64,000 bases of DNA, taken from Arsenicibacter rosenii (lineage in GTDB: Bacteria; Bacteroidota; Bacteroidia; Cytophagales; Spirosomataceae). The stretch covers positions 310,001 through 374,000 of the forward strand of contig NZ_MORL01000006.1 in NCBI RefSeq assembly GCF_001870735.1, written 5' to 3'. The notes under the pieces are model-generated. The model saw only the letters and a program-made list of their open reading frames with translations, was not told where the DNA came from and made no database searches. Within the stretch, counting starts at the first letter, position 1. Each line of letters starts with the position of its first letter. Made by a program: the position numbers and the translations under genes. Shown in pieces: positions 8,866-17,881 of this stretch.

Positions 8866-9795
8866 ATGAATGCAACAAAAGGATTTATTCCGGTAATGCT
8901 TACGCCCTTTCACGAAGACGGGGCAATTGACTACAAGGCGCTGACTGCCTTGACCGAATTTTACCTTGAGTCGGGCTCGGCCGGTTTGTTTGCCAACTGC
9001 CTGTCGAGTGAGATGTTTGAGCTGACCGAAGCCGAGCGGTTGCAGGTCATCCGCCATGTGCTGTCGGTGTCGGCCGGGCAGGTACCGGTGGTGGCAACGG
9101 GTACTTTCGGCGGTCCCATCGCCGGGCAGGCTGAGTTTGTCCGCAAAGTCGCTGATCTGGGTGTTGATGCGGTGATTCTGATTACGGGCTTGCTGGCCGG
9201 TGAGCAGGATCCGGATTCCGTTTTTGAAGAAAATGTCTTTCAGTTACTCGACCAGACCGGGCAGGTGCCGGTTGGTTTCTACGAATGTCCGGTGCCGTAT
9301 AAGCGCCTGATTTCCCCGCGTCAGCTAGGGCAGTTTGTGGATACCGGACGGGTGATTTATCATAAGGATACCTGTCTGGACATCAGTCTGATCCGTGAGA
9401 AACTGGCGCTGGCAAAGAACCCGGCGTTTGGCCTGTATGATGCCTACATGGTGCATGCTGTAGAGTCGCTGAAGGCAGGGGCGGCGGGTTTGTCGTGTAT
9501 TCAGGGTAACTTCTTTCCGGAACTGATTGTCTGGCTGTGCGAACATTACAACCAGGAAGCGCTGGCCGACGAAGTGGAACGGGTGCAGCAGTTTATGATC
9601 GACAGCATGGATGTCATTCATGAGGTATATCCGACCGTGTCGAAGTATTTCCTCCAACAGCGCGGATTTGCCTTATCGACCTACACCCGCCGCAAGGTAG
9701 GTACGTTTACGCCAGCCATTCAGGCACGTGTCGATCAGTTATTGCTGGATTTCAACGCTCTGAAAGAGACCATCCAGCTCGAACTGGCTATTTAA
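8866..9795 (+). CDS. dihydrodipicolinate synthase / N-acetylneuraminate lyase family aldolase or dehydratase
   Basis: This 309-residue class I aldolase-fold protein forms a Schiff base through lysine. K167 (YHKDTC) is the likely Schiff-base lysine and Y139 (GFYECPVPYK) the catalytic tyrosine. The N-terminus GFIPVMLTPFHEDGAIDY is typical of the family. The ATG at 8866 is chosen because homology begins there. A longer frame reaches back into the GH127 gene. It is probably not the lysine-biosynthesis enzyme, given its place right after GH127. Family members that act on sugar acids, such as 2-keto-3-deoxy-arabonate dehydratase or N-acetylneuraminate lyase, would fit a pentose catabolic role. That role is inference. 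Its end overlaps the convergent AraC gene by 8 bases. Confidence 0.88.
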   Translation: MNATKGFIPVMLTPFHEDGAIDYKALTALTEFYLESGSAGLFANCLSSEMFELTEAERLQVIRHVLSVSAGQVPVVATGTFGGPIAGQAEFVRKVADLGVDAVILITGLLAGEQDPDSVFEENVFQLLDQTGQVPVGFYECPVPYKRLISPRQLGQFVDTGRVIYHKDTCLDISLIREKLALAKNPAFGLYDAYMVHAVESLKAGAAGLSCIQGNFFPELIVWLCEHYNQEALADEVERVQQFMIDSMDVIHEVYPTVSKYFLQQRGFALSTYTRRKVGTFTPAIQARVDQLLLDFNALKETIQLELAI

Positions 9796-10666
9796 TCTTG
9801 TTCAGATATTTCCGTTTATACTCCAACGGGGTCAGGCCGGTAACTTTCTTAAAGTGCCGGTAAAAATTCGAGACGTTATTAAACCCGCACTCGAAGCAAA
9901 TGACCTCCGTTGGGGTTTTTGTTTCGACCAGTGCCCGGCACGCATGGCTGATCCGGATTTCAATCAGGAAGTCGTAATACGACTTGTTGGTCATGAGCTT
10001 GAAATACCGGCAGAACGATGTGACGCTCAGATTGCTGATCGACGAAATTTCTTCGAGCGTAATGTCTTTTTTGTAGTTCGACAGCGTATAGTTACACACC
10101 TTATTGAGGCGGATTGTATCTGCTTCGTTGGATTGGTAAAAGACGTGCTGCCCCGTCACGATGGTGCTGTATTCGTCTGTTTCGGCCAGCGTTTTCAGAA
10201 TCGACAGCAGCAGAATAATGCGGTCGAGGTTGGTTGCCGTCAGTGAGGCGCTCATGAGTGAGGCCAGTTTGTCCCGCGTTTCGCCGGTAATGACCATGCC
10301 GCTCTTCGCCTTCTCGAATAATTTCGGAATCAGGTATGCTTCCGGCAGTTTCAGCAGGTCTTCCCCCAGACAGTTGGGCAAAAACTGAATCACAATCACC
10401 TCCACGTTCAGGTCGGGATTCCCCTGAAAATACTCGTCGCTACTCCGCCAGGTATGGGGTAGGTTCTCGCCGACCAGTACAATTTCGCCATGCGAAAAGT
10501 TGCTGATTTTATCCCCGATAAACCGGACACCTTCTCCTTTCAGAATATAATGCAGCTCTAATTCGGGGTGATAATGCCAGATATTTTTAAAGTGCGGCAG
10601 TTCATCGTGTCGCACCGTAAACGAGCTTTCGTGCTTAACGGTTAATTTACGGAATAAGGGTTTCAT
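9788..10666 (-). CDS. AraC-family transcriptional regulator
   Basis: This 292-residue regulator has an N-terminal cupin-like effector domain (residues about 15-95; WHYHPELELHYILKGEG) and a C-terminal double helix-turn-helix (residues about 185-288; ITLEEISSISNLSVTSFCRYFK and VICFECGFNNVSNFYRHFKKVTGLTPLEYKRK). Such proteins bind a small molecule, often a sugar, and activate adjacent catabolic genes. It is convergent with GH127 and the DapA-like gene and divergent from DUF3826-SusC-SusD, so it is well placed to control either set. Regulation of this locus is inferred from position. Confidence 0.93.
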   Translation of the reverse strand: MKPLFRKLTVKHESSFTVRHDELPHFKNIWHYHPELELHYILKGEGVRFIGDKISNFSHGEIVLVGENLPHTWRSSDEYFQGNPDLNVEVIVIQFLPNCLGEDLLKLPEAYLIPKLFEKAKSGMVITGETRDKLASLMSASLTATNLDRIILLLSILKTLAETDEYSTIVTGQHVFYQSNEADTIRLNKVCNYTLSNYKKDITLEEISSISNLSVTSFCRYFKLMTNKSYYDFLIEIRISHACRALVETKTPTEVICFECGFNNVSNFYRHFKKVTGLTPLEYKRKYLNKIK

Positions 10667-11040
10667 ACTGGCTCAGGGGTAAAATACAGGCTCGATTCTA
10701 TTATCTTGTGCAAGTGCGTAAAATCAATTCTGACTGCCAAAATTCATACATTTTACCTGAAATATACTCACTTTTAATGCGAATTTATACAAAGACAAAA
10801 TAGGTCTTTTGTGTAAGACGCTGATTATCAGGTATTATATGTGTAGCTCTCCGTATTCAGATTGTTTCGGAACCCCGAACACATTAAATATGAATCTAAA
10901 GGTGCAGAGTAGTACAAATATAATAATCTAATTGGGGGCTATGGTAATTTCGTATAATAAATTGATAAAAACTTGTATTAATCTCGGTTGTAATAAGTTG
11001 AAATTTGTACTGTATTGTAGAAAAATAGTGTTTAACGGTG
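10667..11040. other. 374-base divergent regulatory gap
   Basis: AT-rich gap between the AraC gene and DUF3826, with no open frame I believe. It contains an imperfect dyad around 10792-10825 (ACAAAGAC, then GTCTTTTGT) and probably holds both divergent promoters and AraC sites. I could not fix a TTTG/TAnnTTTG pair with confidence. Confidence 0.5.
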
Positions 11041-11712
11041 ATGAAATCCTGTCTGTTTGCCCTTTTTTGCCTGTTGTCTCTTGCTGTTTCGGCCCAATCG
11101 ACCGATGCAGCCAAAGAAGCTGCCTACGCAAACGTGTTAGCGTCCCGCTCGGATAAAATTGTAGCCACGCTTGGAATCGGCGACTCCGCAGCCTACAAAG
11201 CGGTGAAACAAATCATCGTCGGGCAGTACCGTGCCCTGAATACCATTCATGATACGCACAAAGCCGCCCTGAAAAACACAAAGGAGACATTTCAGGCGGA
11301 TAAGGAGCAACTGGACACTCATCTGAAGCAGCTGGACGAAACGCTCAGTCAGCAGTTAAGCCAACAGCACACGAACTACCTTAATCAGCTGAGTGCCCGT
11401 TTATCGCCGGCCCAGATCGAGCAGGTAAAAGACGGAATGACCTACGGCGTATTGCCTATCACCTACAAAGGCTATCAGGACATGTTGCCGGACCTGACCG
11501 ATACGCAGAAAAGCCAGATTCTGGCCTGGTTAACGGAAGCACGCGAGCGCGCGATGGATGCTGAGTCGTCGGAGAAAAAGCATGCGTGGTTCGGGAAATA
11601 TAAAGGCAAGATTAATAACTACCTCTCCGCTGCCGGAATCGACATGAAAAAAGCCGGTCAGGAATGGGAGGCCCGCATCAAGGCATCGGAAGCCGCAAAA
11701 AAACACGAATAA
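11041..11712 (+). CDS. DUF3826 domain-containing exported protein
   Basis: This 223-residue protein has a clear Sec signal (MKSCLFALFCLLSLAVSAQ) and an all-helical, charged body, consistent with DUF3826, a family of unknown function common in Bacteroidota polysaccharide loci. Visible features are a long helical stretch rich in Q, K and L around residues 75-115 and the conserved-looking segment MTYGVLPITYKGYQDMLPDLT. ATG 11041 is preferred to the GTG one codon earlier. It is 74 bases upstream of susC in the same direction and is likely co-transcribed with it. Its presence with GH127 and SusCD suggests a role in glycan use, by context only. Confidence 0.8.
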   Translation: MKSCLFALFCLLSLAVSAQSTDAAKEAAYANVLASRSDKIVATLGIGDSAAYKAVKQIIVGQYRALNTIHDTHKAALKNTKETFQADKEQLDTHLKQLDETLSQQLSQQHTNYLNQLSARLSPAQIEQVKDGMTYGVLPITYKGYQDMLPDLTDTQKSQILAWLTEARERAMDAESSEKKHAWFGKYKGKINNYLSAAGIDMKKAGQEWEARIKASEAAKKHE

Positions 11713-11786
11713 CAGGCAACCCGCCTTTCTGATTTATTATCAACCAACCTTGTTTCCCTGGAGGAAACATAAAACTGCCGACTACT

Positions 11787-14700
11787 ATGAAGTTTTCTTT
11801 ACCTGCTCATTTATGCTCAGTCATGAGAGCCAGGATGGCCTGCACGTCGCTCGTACTGTCCCTGTTTGTGGCAGGCGGAGCACATGCTGAGAAAAAGGAA
11901 CAACCTGCGGCTGCCCTGCGGGTTAAAACCCGGACAAAAGCGGTAGCCGTTTCTGTAACGGGTACGGTCAGAGATGCGCAGGGTGTGCCGGTGCCCGGTG
12001 CGAATATCCTCGTAAAGGGTACGAAATCAGGTACGGTCACCGACGCCAAAGGAACGTTTAAACTGGAGGTGCCTAAAGGTGATGAAGTTCTGGTTATCAG
12101 TTCGGTAGGCTTCAAAACGAAGGAAGTGCCGCTAGCCGGTCAGGCTGTGCTGAATGTGCAGCTGGACGACGATGTGGCTTCGATTAACGAAGTGGTTGTG
12201 GTCGGATACGGTACCCAGAAAAAAATCAGCCTGACCGGTGCCGTGGCCACGGTCGATATGAAGAATATTCAGGACCTGCCGGTCGGTAGTTTGTCGGCCG
12301 CGCTGGTTTCGCAGCTGCCGGGTGTCGGGGTGTCGGGTGGCACAAGCCGTCCGGGCGATAATGCCCAGATTACGGTCCGGAACCCGATCATTCTGTCGAA
12401 AGACGGTGGTACCCTGCGTCCATTGTATGTGATTGACAACGTGGTCCGGACAGAAGAAGACTTCAACCTCCTCGACGTGTCGGAAGTAGAGGCCATCTCA
12501 GTCCTGAAAGATGCGGCGGCAGCGATCTATGGAGCGCGGTCGAACCAGGGTGTCGTCGTCGTGCAGACGAAGCGTGGTAAGGTAGGCGCACCGAAAATCA
12601 GCTACAGCGCCTCATACGGTACGTCGGATGCGGCCATGCTGCCGAAAATGATGAACGGCTACCAGCTGGCTACCTACACGAATGACTACAACTTTGCCGG
12701 CGGAAAATCCGCTACGGATGCGTCGATCTATACGCAGGACGAGCTGGATTATTTCAAGGCCAACAATACCGACTGGCTGAAAATGGCCTGGAAGCCATCA
12801 TCCGTAACCCGTCATGCCCTGAACGTAAGCGGTGGTACGGAGCGGGCAACGTACTTTGCCGGTATCTCTTATAACAAACAGGACGCCAACTTCGATAACA
12901 TCGATGCCAACAAATGGACATTCCGCGCGAGTGCTGATGTGAAGGTAGCAAAAGGGCTGAAAGCCGGTATGACCATTGCCGGAGATTTGTACAACAAAAA
13001 AATGTACTTCCTGAAGCAGGGCAGCGAAAACCCTGAAAAGGACATGCAGAGCTTGTTGTATACGGCACAGTTTAAGCCGGCCTATGTGGATGGCCTGCCG
13101 GTTCTGACCACAGCGTCAACCGGCTCATCAAACGAAAACTTCCATTTCTTTGAGGTGCAGCGGTCTGGTAACTATACGACCACCCGTAACACGGGGCTGA
13201 ACGTAAACCTGACACTGGATTATGAAATACCGTTTGTGAAAGGCTTGCGGGCGCGGTTGTTGTACAACAAAACCATGGACAACAGCTTCGGTAAGCAGTA
13301 TGGTACCAAATACAACGTGTACCAGATGAACATGACCGGCACCAACAAGCACATCTATGGTGGTGGTGTCAAAAGCATTGTGTCGCTCAACAACGGCGAC
13401 CGCGTCCGGATTAACCCATCCTATACGGATGCTTATCAGTTCAACGGGTATCTGAACTATGACCGCCAGTTTGGCCGTCATACGATCTCGGCCATTGCGT
13501 TCTTCGAACAGTCAGAAAACTCATCTGACGGAACGGCCGCTATGATTGAAAGCATCATTGCGGGTGGTCTGGATAACATGGGCTTCGGTACGGGGACAAA
13601 CACGGTAACCGAAACGCAGTCAGAAGCCGGTACGTTATCGTATGCCGGTCGTCTGAACTACAACTATGCCAATAAATACCTGCTTGAGTTTGCCATCCGC
13701 CGCGATGCGTCGACCAACTTTGCACCGGATAAGCGCTGGGGTACCTTCCCGTCGTTGTCGGCCGGCTGGGTTATTTCAGAAGAGCCGTTCTTCCGCAGCC
13801 GTGTCCGGTTCATCGACATGCTGAAAATCCGGGCGTCGGTCGGTATGCTGGGTGGAGATGCAACAAAGGCTTATAACTGGCTATCAAGCTACTCGGTAGC
13901 ACAAACCGGTAAAGGTGCCGTATTCGGCGGTAACCTGGACCGCAGCATTGTGTTCTCTACGAAAAACGCCATGGCCAACCCGGATGCCCGTTGGGATGAC
14001 AACACAAAATTCAACGTGGGTCTGGATGCGCAGTTGCTGAATAACCGCCTGTCGGTAGGGCTGGATGCCTTCTACGATCACCGTTACAACATGCTGACGG
14101 CCTTGTCGTCGTCGGTGCCGCTGGTGATTGGGGCTACCCTGCCATCTGAAAATTTTGCTTCGGTAGATGGGTTCGGTACTGAACTGTCGCTGGGCTGGAC
14201 CAACCGGATCACCAAAGACTGGTCGTACCGGATCAACGGGTTCCTGTCGTGGAGTGATAACAAGCAGTTGAAAGTTGATGCCGATAAAGGCTTCCTGGGT
14301 ACATACCGCGATCCGAACGGTCAATCAACGGATCAGGGGGTATTGGGCTACCGGTATGCCGGTATGCTGCGGACCCAGGCTGATCTGGATGCGCTCTTGG
14401 CTAAATATCCGAACTATACGATCGAAGGCACGGCCCCTAAACTGGGTATGCTGTATTATCAGGACGTGCGTGGTCTGAAAGTAATTAACCCTGACGGGTC
14501 AATTACCTACGGTGCGCCGGACGGCAAAATTACGGAAGAAGACAAAGAGTGGCTGACGAAGAAAAAAGACAATCACTATGGTCTGGGACTGAACTTCTCG
14601 ACAACGTACAAGCGTCTGAGTTTCTCATTCACCATGGGTGGTTCGTTTGGCGGACAGGCGATGGTAGAGAGCGTAGCCCGCGGCTGGAACACCAGTGCGC

Positions 14701-15044
14701 AGGTCAATGCGATCACGAATCTGCCTGCCTTCCTGACCGATCACTGGACACCGGAGAACCCGAACGGCATGTATGGCAGCCCATACTATCGCGGTCAGAA
14801 CCAGCTCGATTCTGACTTCTGGTTCCGGAACTCATTCCAGCTGTCAGTCCGGAATGCAAACCTGTCGTATGATCTGTCGCCGGATCTGGTAAAGCGCCTT
14901 GGCCTGACCAACGCCCGGGTATTCCTGGTCGCTACCAACCCGCTGAACCTGTATAACCCGTATGACTACAAAACGTATTCGGGCAGCTTCGATGCGTATC
15001 CTGTACTGCGCTCATTCTCTGCCGGTCTGAACATTGGTTTGTAA
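11787..15044 (+). CDS. susC: SusC/RagA-family TonB-linked outer-membrane transporter
   Basis: This 1,085-residue TonB-dependent channel imports oligosaccharides through a SusCD complex. Order seen: signal peptide ending near GGAHA (residue 34); a carboxypeptidase-regulatory-like domain at about 55-130 (VTGTVRDAQGVPVPGANILVKG); the SusC signature EVVVVGYGTQKK at 135-146; a plug domain with DVSEVEAISVLKDAAAAIYGARS; then a long beta-barrel ending in an aromatic-rich C-terminus. The start is slightly uncertain because Met13 and Met17 are also in frame. A short dyad (11751-11769) precedes the gene. The SusD gene follows after 32 bases. The substrate is unknown, but neighbours suggest an arabinose-containing plant glycan. 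Confidence 0.96.
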   Translation: MKFSLPAHLCSVMRARMACTSLVLSLFVAGGAHAEKKEQPAAALRVKTRTKAVAVSVTGTVRDAQGVPVPGANILVKGTKSGTVTDAKGTFKLEVPKGDEVLVISSVGFKTKEVPLAGQAVLNVQLDDDVASINEVVVVGYGTQKKISLTGAVATVDMKNIQDLPVGSLSAALVSQLPGVGVSGGTSRPGDNAQITVRNPIILSKDGGTLRPLYVIDNVVRTEEDFNLLDVSEVEAISVLKDAAAAIYGARSNQGVVVVQTKRGKVGAPKISYSASYGTSDAAMLPKMMNGYQLATYTNDYNFAGGKSATDASIYTQDELDYFKANNTDWLKMAWKPSSVTRHALNVSGGTERATYFAGISYNKQDANFDNIDANKWTFRASADVKVAKGLKAGMTIAGDLYNKKMYFLKQGSENPEKDMQSLLYTAQFKPAYVDGLPVLTTASTGSSNENFHFFEVQRSGNYTTTRNTGLNVNLTLDYEIPFVKGLRARLLYNKTMDNSFGKQYGTKYNVYQMNMTGTNKHIYGGGVKSIVSLNNGDRVRINPSYTDAYQFNGYLNYDRQFGRHTISAIAFFEQSENSSDGTAAMIESIIAGGLDNMGFGTGTNTVTETQSEAGTLSYAGRLNYNYANKYLLEFAIRRDASTNFAPDKRWGTFPSLSAGWVISEEPFFRSRVRFIDMLKIRASVGMLGGDATKAYNWLSSYSVAQTGKGAVFGGNLDRSIVFSTKNAMANPDARWDDNTKFNVGLDAQLLNNRLSVGLDAFYDHRYNMLTALSSSVPLVIGATLPSENFASVDGFGTELSLGWTNRITKDWSYRINGFLSWSDNKQLKVDADKGFLGTYRDPNGQSTDQGVLGYRYAGMLRTQADLDALLAKYPNYTIEGTAPKLGMLYYQDVRGLKVINPDGSITYGAPDGKITEEDKEWLTKKKDNHYGLGLNFSTTYKRLSFSFTMGGSFGGQAMVESVARGWNTSAQVNAITNLPAFLTDHWTPENPNGMYGSPYYRGQNQLDSDFWFRNSFQLSVRNANLSYDLSPDLVKRLGLTNARVFLVATNPLNLYNPYDYKTYSGSFDAYPVLRSFSAGLNIGL

Positions 15045-15076
15045 GGTCACCGTAAAACGTCATTAACTCAGAAACA

Positions 15077-16855
15077 ATGAAAAAGAAATATATCGTTCTG
15101 TCTGCGGTGTGTTCCATGCTTGCCTTATCAGGCTGTAAGGATGTACTCGATAAAACAGACCTGGCCTCTGCCGATCCGAATCTGATTTTTAAAGATTCAA
15201 CGCTGGCCTCTTTAAGCTTAAGCTATATCTACGACCAGAACCTGCCGACGTGGGGGGGCGTTACGATGATCTCCGGCATCGGCGGCAGCAGTTTCACCGA
15301 TGAGTCATACGGCGAGAGTAAGTACCTCGAAGGGACGCTGACAACGGCCGACGTAACCGACTTCGGAACGGCCCTGAGCCCGTCGAACAGTTATGGTAAA
15401 ATCCGGACCATCAACTCGTTTATTCAGGATATGAAAAACGGGTCGATTCAGACGGGAGCCCGGAACCGCTTGCTGGCACAGGCTTATTTCTTCCGTGCCT
15501 GGCGGTATTTCGAGCTGGTAAAGCTGTATGGCGGTGTGCCGCTGGTACTGACCCCGCTGGATGCGGTTGGGGTTGAGGCCCGTAACGCTGCTTACATCCC
15601 GCGTAACCTGACATCTGAAAACTACAAACAGGTGGTTGCCGATCTGGATTCAGCCATCAAATACCTGCCCGGCAAGTGGCCAAACCCGGCAACGGATTGG
15701 GGTCGGCTGACCAAAGGTGCAGCGGCGGCGTTTAAAGGCCGTGCGCTCCTGTATGCCGCCAGTCCGCAGTTTAACCCCGGCGATGCAACCGATAGGTGGC
15801 AGGCGGCGTATGATGCCAACAAACAGGCCTACGATATTCTGGTCGCAAACGGGGCAGCCCTGCACAGCTCATACGACCAGCTGTGGTTTCAGGAGCAAAA
15901 CAACCCTGAAGCCGTTATGGTGACGGGCTTTAACACGTCTTCCGGCGACCAGGCAAAGAAAAACAATGGCTATGATAACGCGACACGCCCCCGGTATACG
16001 GGTACAGGCGGCGGCTCAAACCAGCCATCCTGGGAAATGGTGAAAGCCTATCCGATGCTGGACGGCAAGAAGCCGGGCGAGTCAACAAAATATACGTATG
16101 CTGACCAGCAGTTTTATAAAAACCGCGATCCCCGTTTCGACAAAACAATCGCCTACAACGGCGCTACATGGCCGCTGAACGGAAACGCAAACTTTAAACT
16201 GTGGACATACTATGCCGGTGGCAAAACGGTAGAGTCAACAGCGAGCAACACCGGTTTCTATACCCGTAAAGCCATTAACCCGACGGTTGAAGCCAGCCAG
16301 GTGCAGTTTTCCGGTACTGACTGGATCGAAATCCGCTTTGCCGAAGTGTTGCTGAACCTGGCCGAATCGGCAACGGGTATCGGGAAGCTCGACGAAGCCT
16401 ATACGCAGCTGAAAGCTATCCGGAAACGGGCCGGTATCGAAGCCGGTACCGATGGCCTGTATGGGCTGAAAGCCAACATGACGCGCGCTGAAATGTTTGA
16501 CGCCATCATGTATGAGCGCCAGATTGAGTTCGCCTTTGAAGGCAAACGCTTCTGGGATCTGCGCCGCTGGAAACAGATTGAAACGGTCCTGAACGGCAAG
16601 CGCCGTACAGGGGTGACCATCAACCTGAAAACAACCGGTGTACCGGCTGACTTCGCCACAACCCGTGATGGATTAAAACTGGATGATGTGTATGCCAACT
16701 ACTTTACGATTACCTTCAAGCAGATGGACACGAAATATGCCATCAACTGGAAGCCGGCCTATTATTTCTTCCCGATTCCGTTGCAGGCGATTGATAACAA
16801 CCCTAAACTGGTGCAGAATGATGTTTGGGGCGGTGCCTTTGACCCATTGAAATAA
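15077..16855 (+). CDS. susD: SusD/RagB-family nutrient-binding outer-membrane lipoprotein
   Basis: This 592-residue surface lipoprotein caps the SusC channel and binds glycan. The signal ends in LSGC with acylated Cys20. The family-typical helical TPR-like segments are visible (RLLAQAYFFRAWRYFELVKLYGGVPLVL; AEVLLNLAESA; YERQIEFAFEGKRFWDLRRWK), and the C-terminus ends with the usual YFFPIPLQAIDNNPKLVQN. It is co-directional with susC and followed by a strong intrinsic terminator, which marks the end of the DUF3826-susC-susD transcript. Confidence 0.96.
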   Translation: MKKKYIVLSAVCSMLALSGCKDVLDKTDLASADPNLIFKDSTLASLSLSYIYDQNLPTWGGVTMISGIGGSSFTDESYGESKYLEGTLTTADVTDFGTALSPSNSYGKIRTINSFIQDMKNGSIQTGARNRLLAQAYFFRAWRYFELVKLYGGVPLVLTPLDAVGVEARNAAYIPRNLTSENYKQVVADLDSAIKYLPGKWPNPATDWGRLTKGAAAAFKGRALLYAASPQFNPGDATDRWQAAYDANKQAYDILVANGAALHSSYDQLWFQEQNNPEAVMVTGFNTSSGDQAKKNNGYDNATRPRYTGTGGGSNQPSWEMVKAYPMLDGKKPGESTKYTYADQQFYKNRDPRFDKTIAYNGATWPLNGNANFKLWTYYAGGKTVESTASNTGFYTRKAINPTVEASQVQFSGTDWIEIRFAEVLLNLAESATGIGKLDEAYTQLKAIRKRAGIEAGTDGLYGLKANMTRAEMFDAIMYERQIEFAFEGKRFWDLRRWKQIETVLNGKRRTGVTINLKTTGVPADFATTRDGLKLDDVYANYFTITFKQMDTKYAINWKPAYYFFPIPLQAIDNNPKLVQNDVWGGAFDPLK

Positions 16856-16883
16856 GTTTGATTCTGGTATATTCATAACGTTA

Positions 16884-16917
16884 GACCCCTACAGCGCTCG
16901 CCGTAGGGGTCTTTTTT
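16884..16917 (+). terminator. intrinsic terminator after susD
   Basis: A 9-base stem (GACCCCTAC at 16884-16892 with its complement at 16903-16911) is followed by six T. It lies 29 bases after the susD stop. Confidence 0.88.
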
Positions 16918-16957
16918 ATTTGCCTCGTCAGGCTATTATGACGTTATCTGTTTTTGT

Positions 16958-17773
16958 TTAGTGCAGCGGGGTGTCGCGGGAGTCGGCATAGGCCTTACTG
17001 AAATCAATTTTTTTAACCTGTGAAGCCACGTACTGAATGCCCTGGAAAATGTGTTTCATAAACATTGGCTTCTCATAATCTTCTTTGGCGTGGCCCAGAG
17101 TGGTGCACCAGGTATAGCCACCGTCGTAGTTGTAGTACCAGACTGATGGGTACAGATGCGTAAAGCTACCACCGAATGCCTTGACCTTTTCCGGCTCATC
17201 ACCGTTGAGCGAAGTGAGGTCACTGGCCATGATGACGGTCGGGCCGGGATACATTTCTTTGGTAAAATAAAACTCATCTTCTTTCTCCCACGACTGTGGT
17301 ATTCCCTGCGTTGACGGATGCTTTGTGTCGAGGACTTCAATCCGGATTTTCTGAAATTTCGGATGCCAGGCAAATGTTCCGCCAATCATGCGTTTAAACC
17401 ACGTCCAGTTCCGTTCGGTACCCATCACGGAGTGAATGCCCACAAAGCCGCCACCCGCTTCGATATACCGCCGGAACGCCAGCCGCTGGGCATCGGTGTC
17501 GAAGACATCGTTGTTTGTACTGGGAAAAACCAGCAGGGTATATTGCTTCAGGTTGCTTTCGGTGAACACAGTGGGCTGGTCCGACACATCGACCGCAAAC
17601 CCGTGTTCAGTGCCCAGTTTCTGAAGCGCCTTAACGGCCGACGGGATATTATCGTGGACATAGCCTTTACCGTTTTTAGTATATACCAGCACCTGTACTT
17701 TCTTCCAGTTTACCTGAGCGGAAGCGGACTGAAACAACAGGAGGGCAAAGAGCAGGAGAATGAGACGGATCAT
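16958..17773 (-). CDS. exported ThuA-like (trehalose-utilisation family) protein
   Basis: This 271-residue protein has a Sec signal (MIRLILLLFALLLFQSASAQ) and a ThuA domain, a class I glutamine-amidotransferase-like fold. Family features are LVYTKNGKGYVHDNIPSA, the YIEAGGGFVGIHSV turn and IGGTFAWHP. Rhizobial ThuA acts with the Gfo/Idh oxidoreductase ThuB in 3-keto-disaccharide metabolism, and exported paralogues are frequent in Bacteroidota. ATG 17773 is preferred: an in-frame GTG at 17794 falls inside the palindromic repeat. It is the last gene of a minus-strand block with three Gfo/Idh/MocA genes, consistent with a joint role in sugar oxidation. The reaction catalysed here is unknown. Confidence 0.88.
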   Translation of the reverse strand: MIRLILLLFALLLFQSASAQVNWKKVQVLVYTKNGKGYVHDNIPSAVKALQKLGTEHGFAVDVSDQPTVFTESNLKQYTLLVFPSTNNDVFDTDAQRLAFRRYIEAGGGFVGIHSVMGTERNWTWFKRMIGGTFAWHPKFQKIRIEVLDTKHPSTQGIPQSWEKEDEFYFTKEMYPGPTVIMASDLTSLNGDEPEKVKAFGGSFTHLYPSVWYYNYDGGYTWCTTLGHAKEDYEKPMFMKHIFQGIQYVASQVKKIDFSKAYADSRDTPLH

Positions 17774-17787
17774 GGGAGAAAAGTTGA

Positions 17788-17879
17788 AAACCACGGAGTA
17801 ACACTGAGTTTTGCACAGAGTGACACAAAGGGAAAAACTGTGCTACTCCGTGTAAAAACTCTGCGAAACTCCGTGGTTT
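17788..17879. repeat. intergenic inverted repeat, ACCACGGAGT-type
   Basis: Outer arms begin with a perfect 12-base match (AAACCACGGAGT at 17788-17799; complement at 17868-17879) and continue with gapped similarity through GAGTTTTGCACAGAGT-like words on the left and their complements on the right. It fills the gap between two minus-strand genes. Its wording (CACGGAG, CACAGAG) matches a widespread style of intergenic hairpin and is related to the element at 5471-5559. Confidence 0.75.
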
Positions 17880-17881
17880 GA

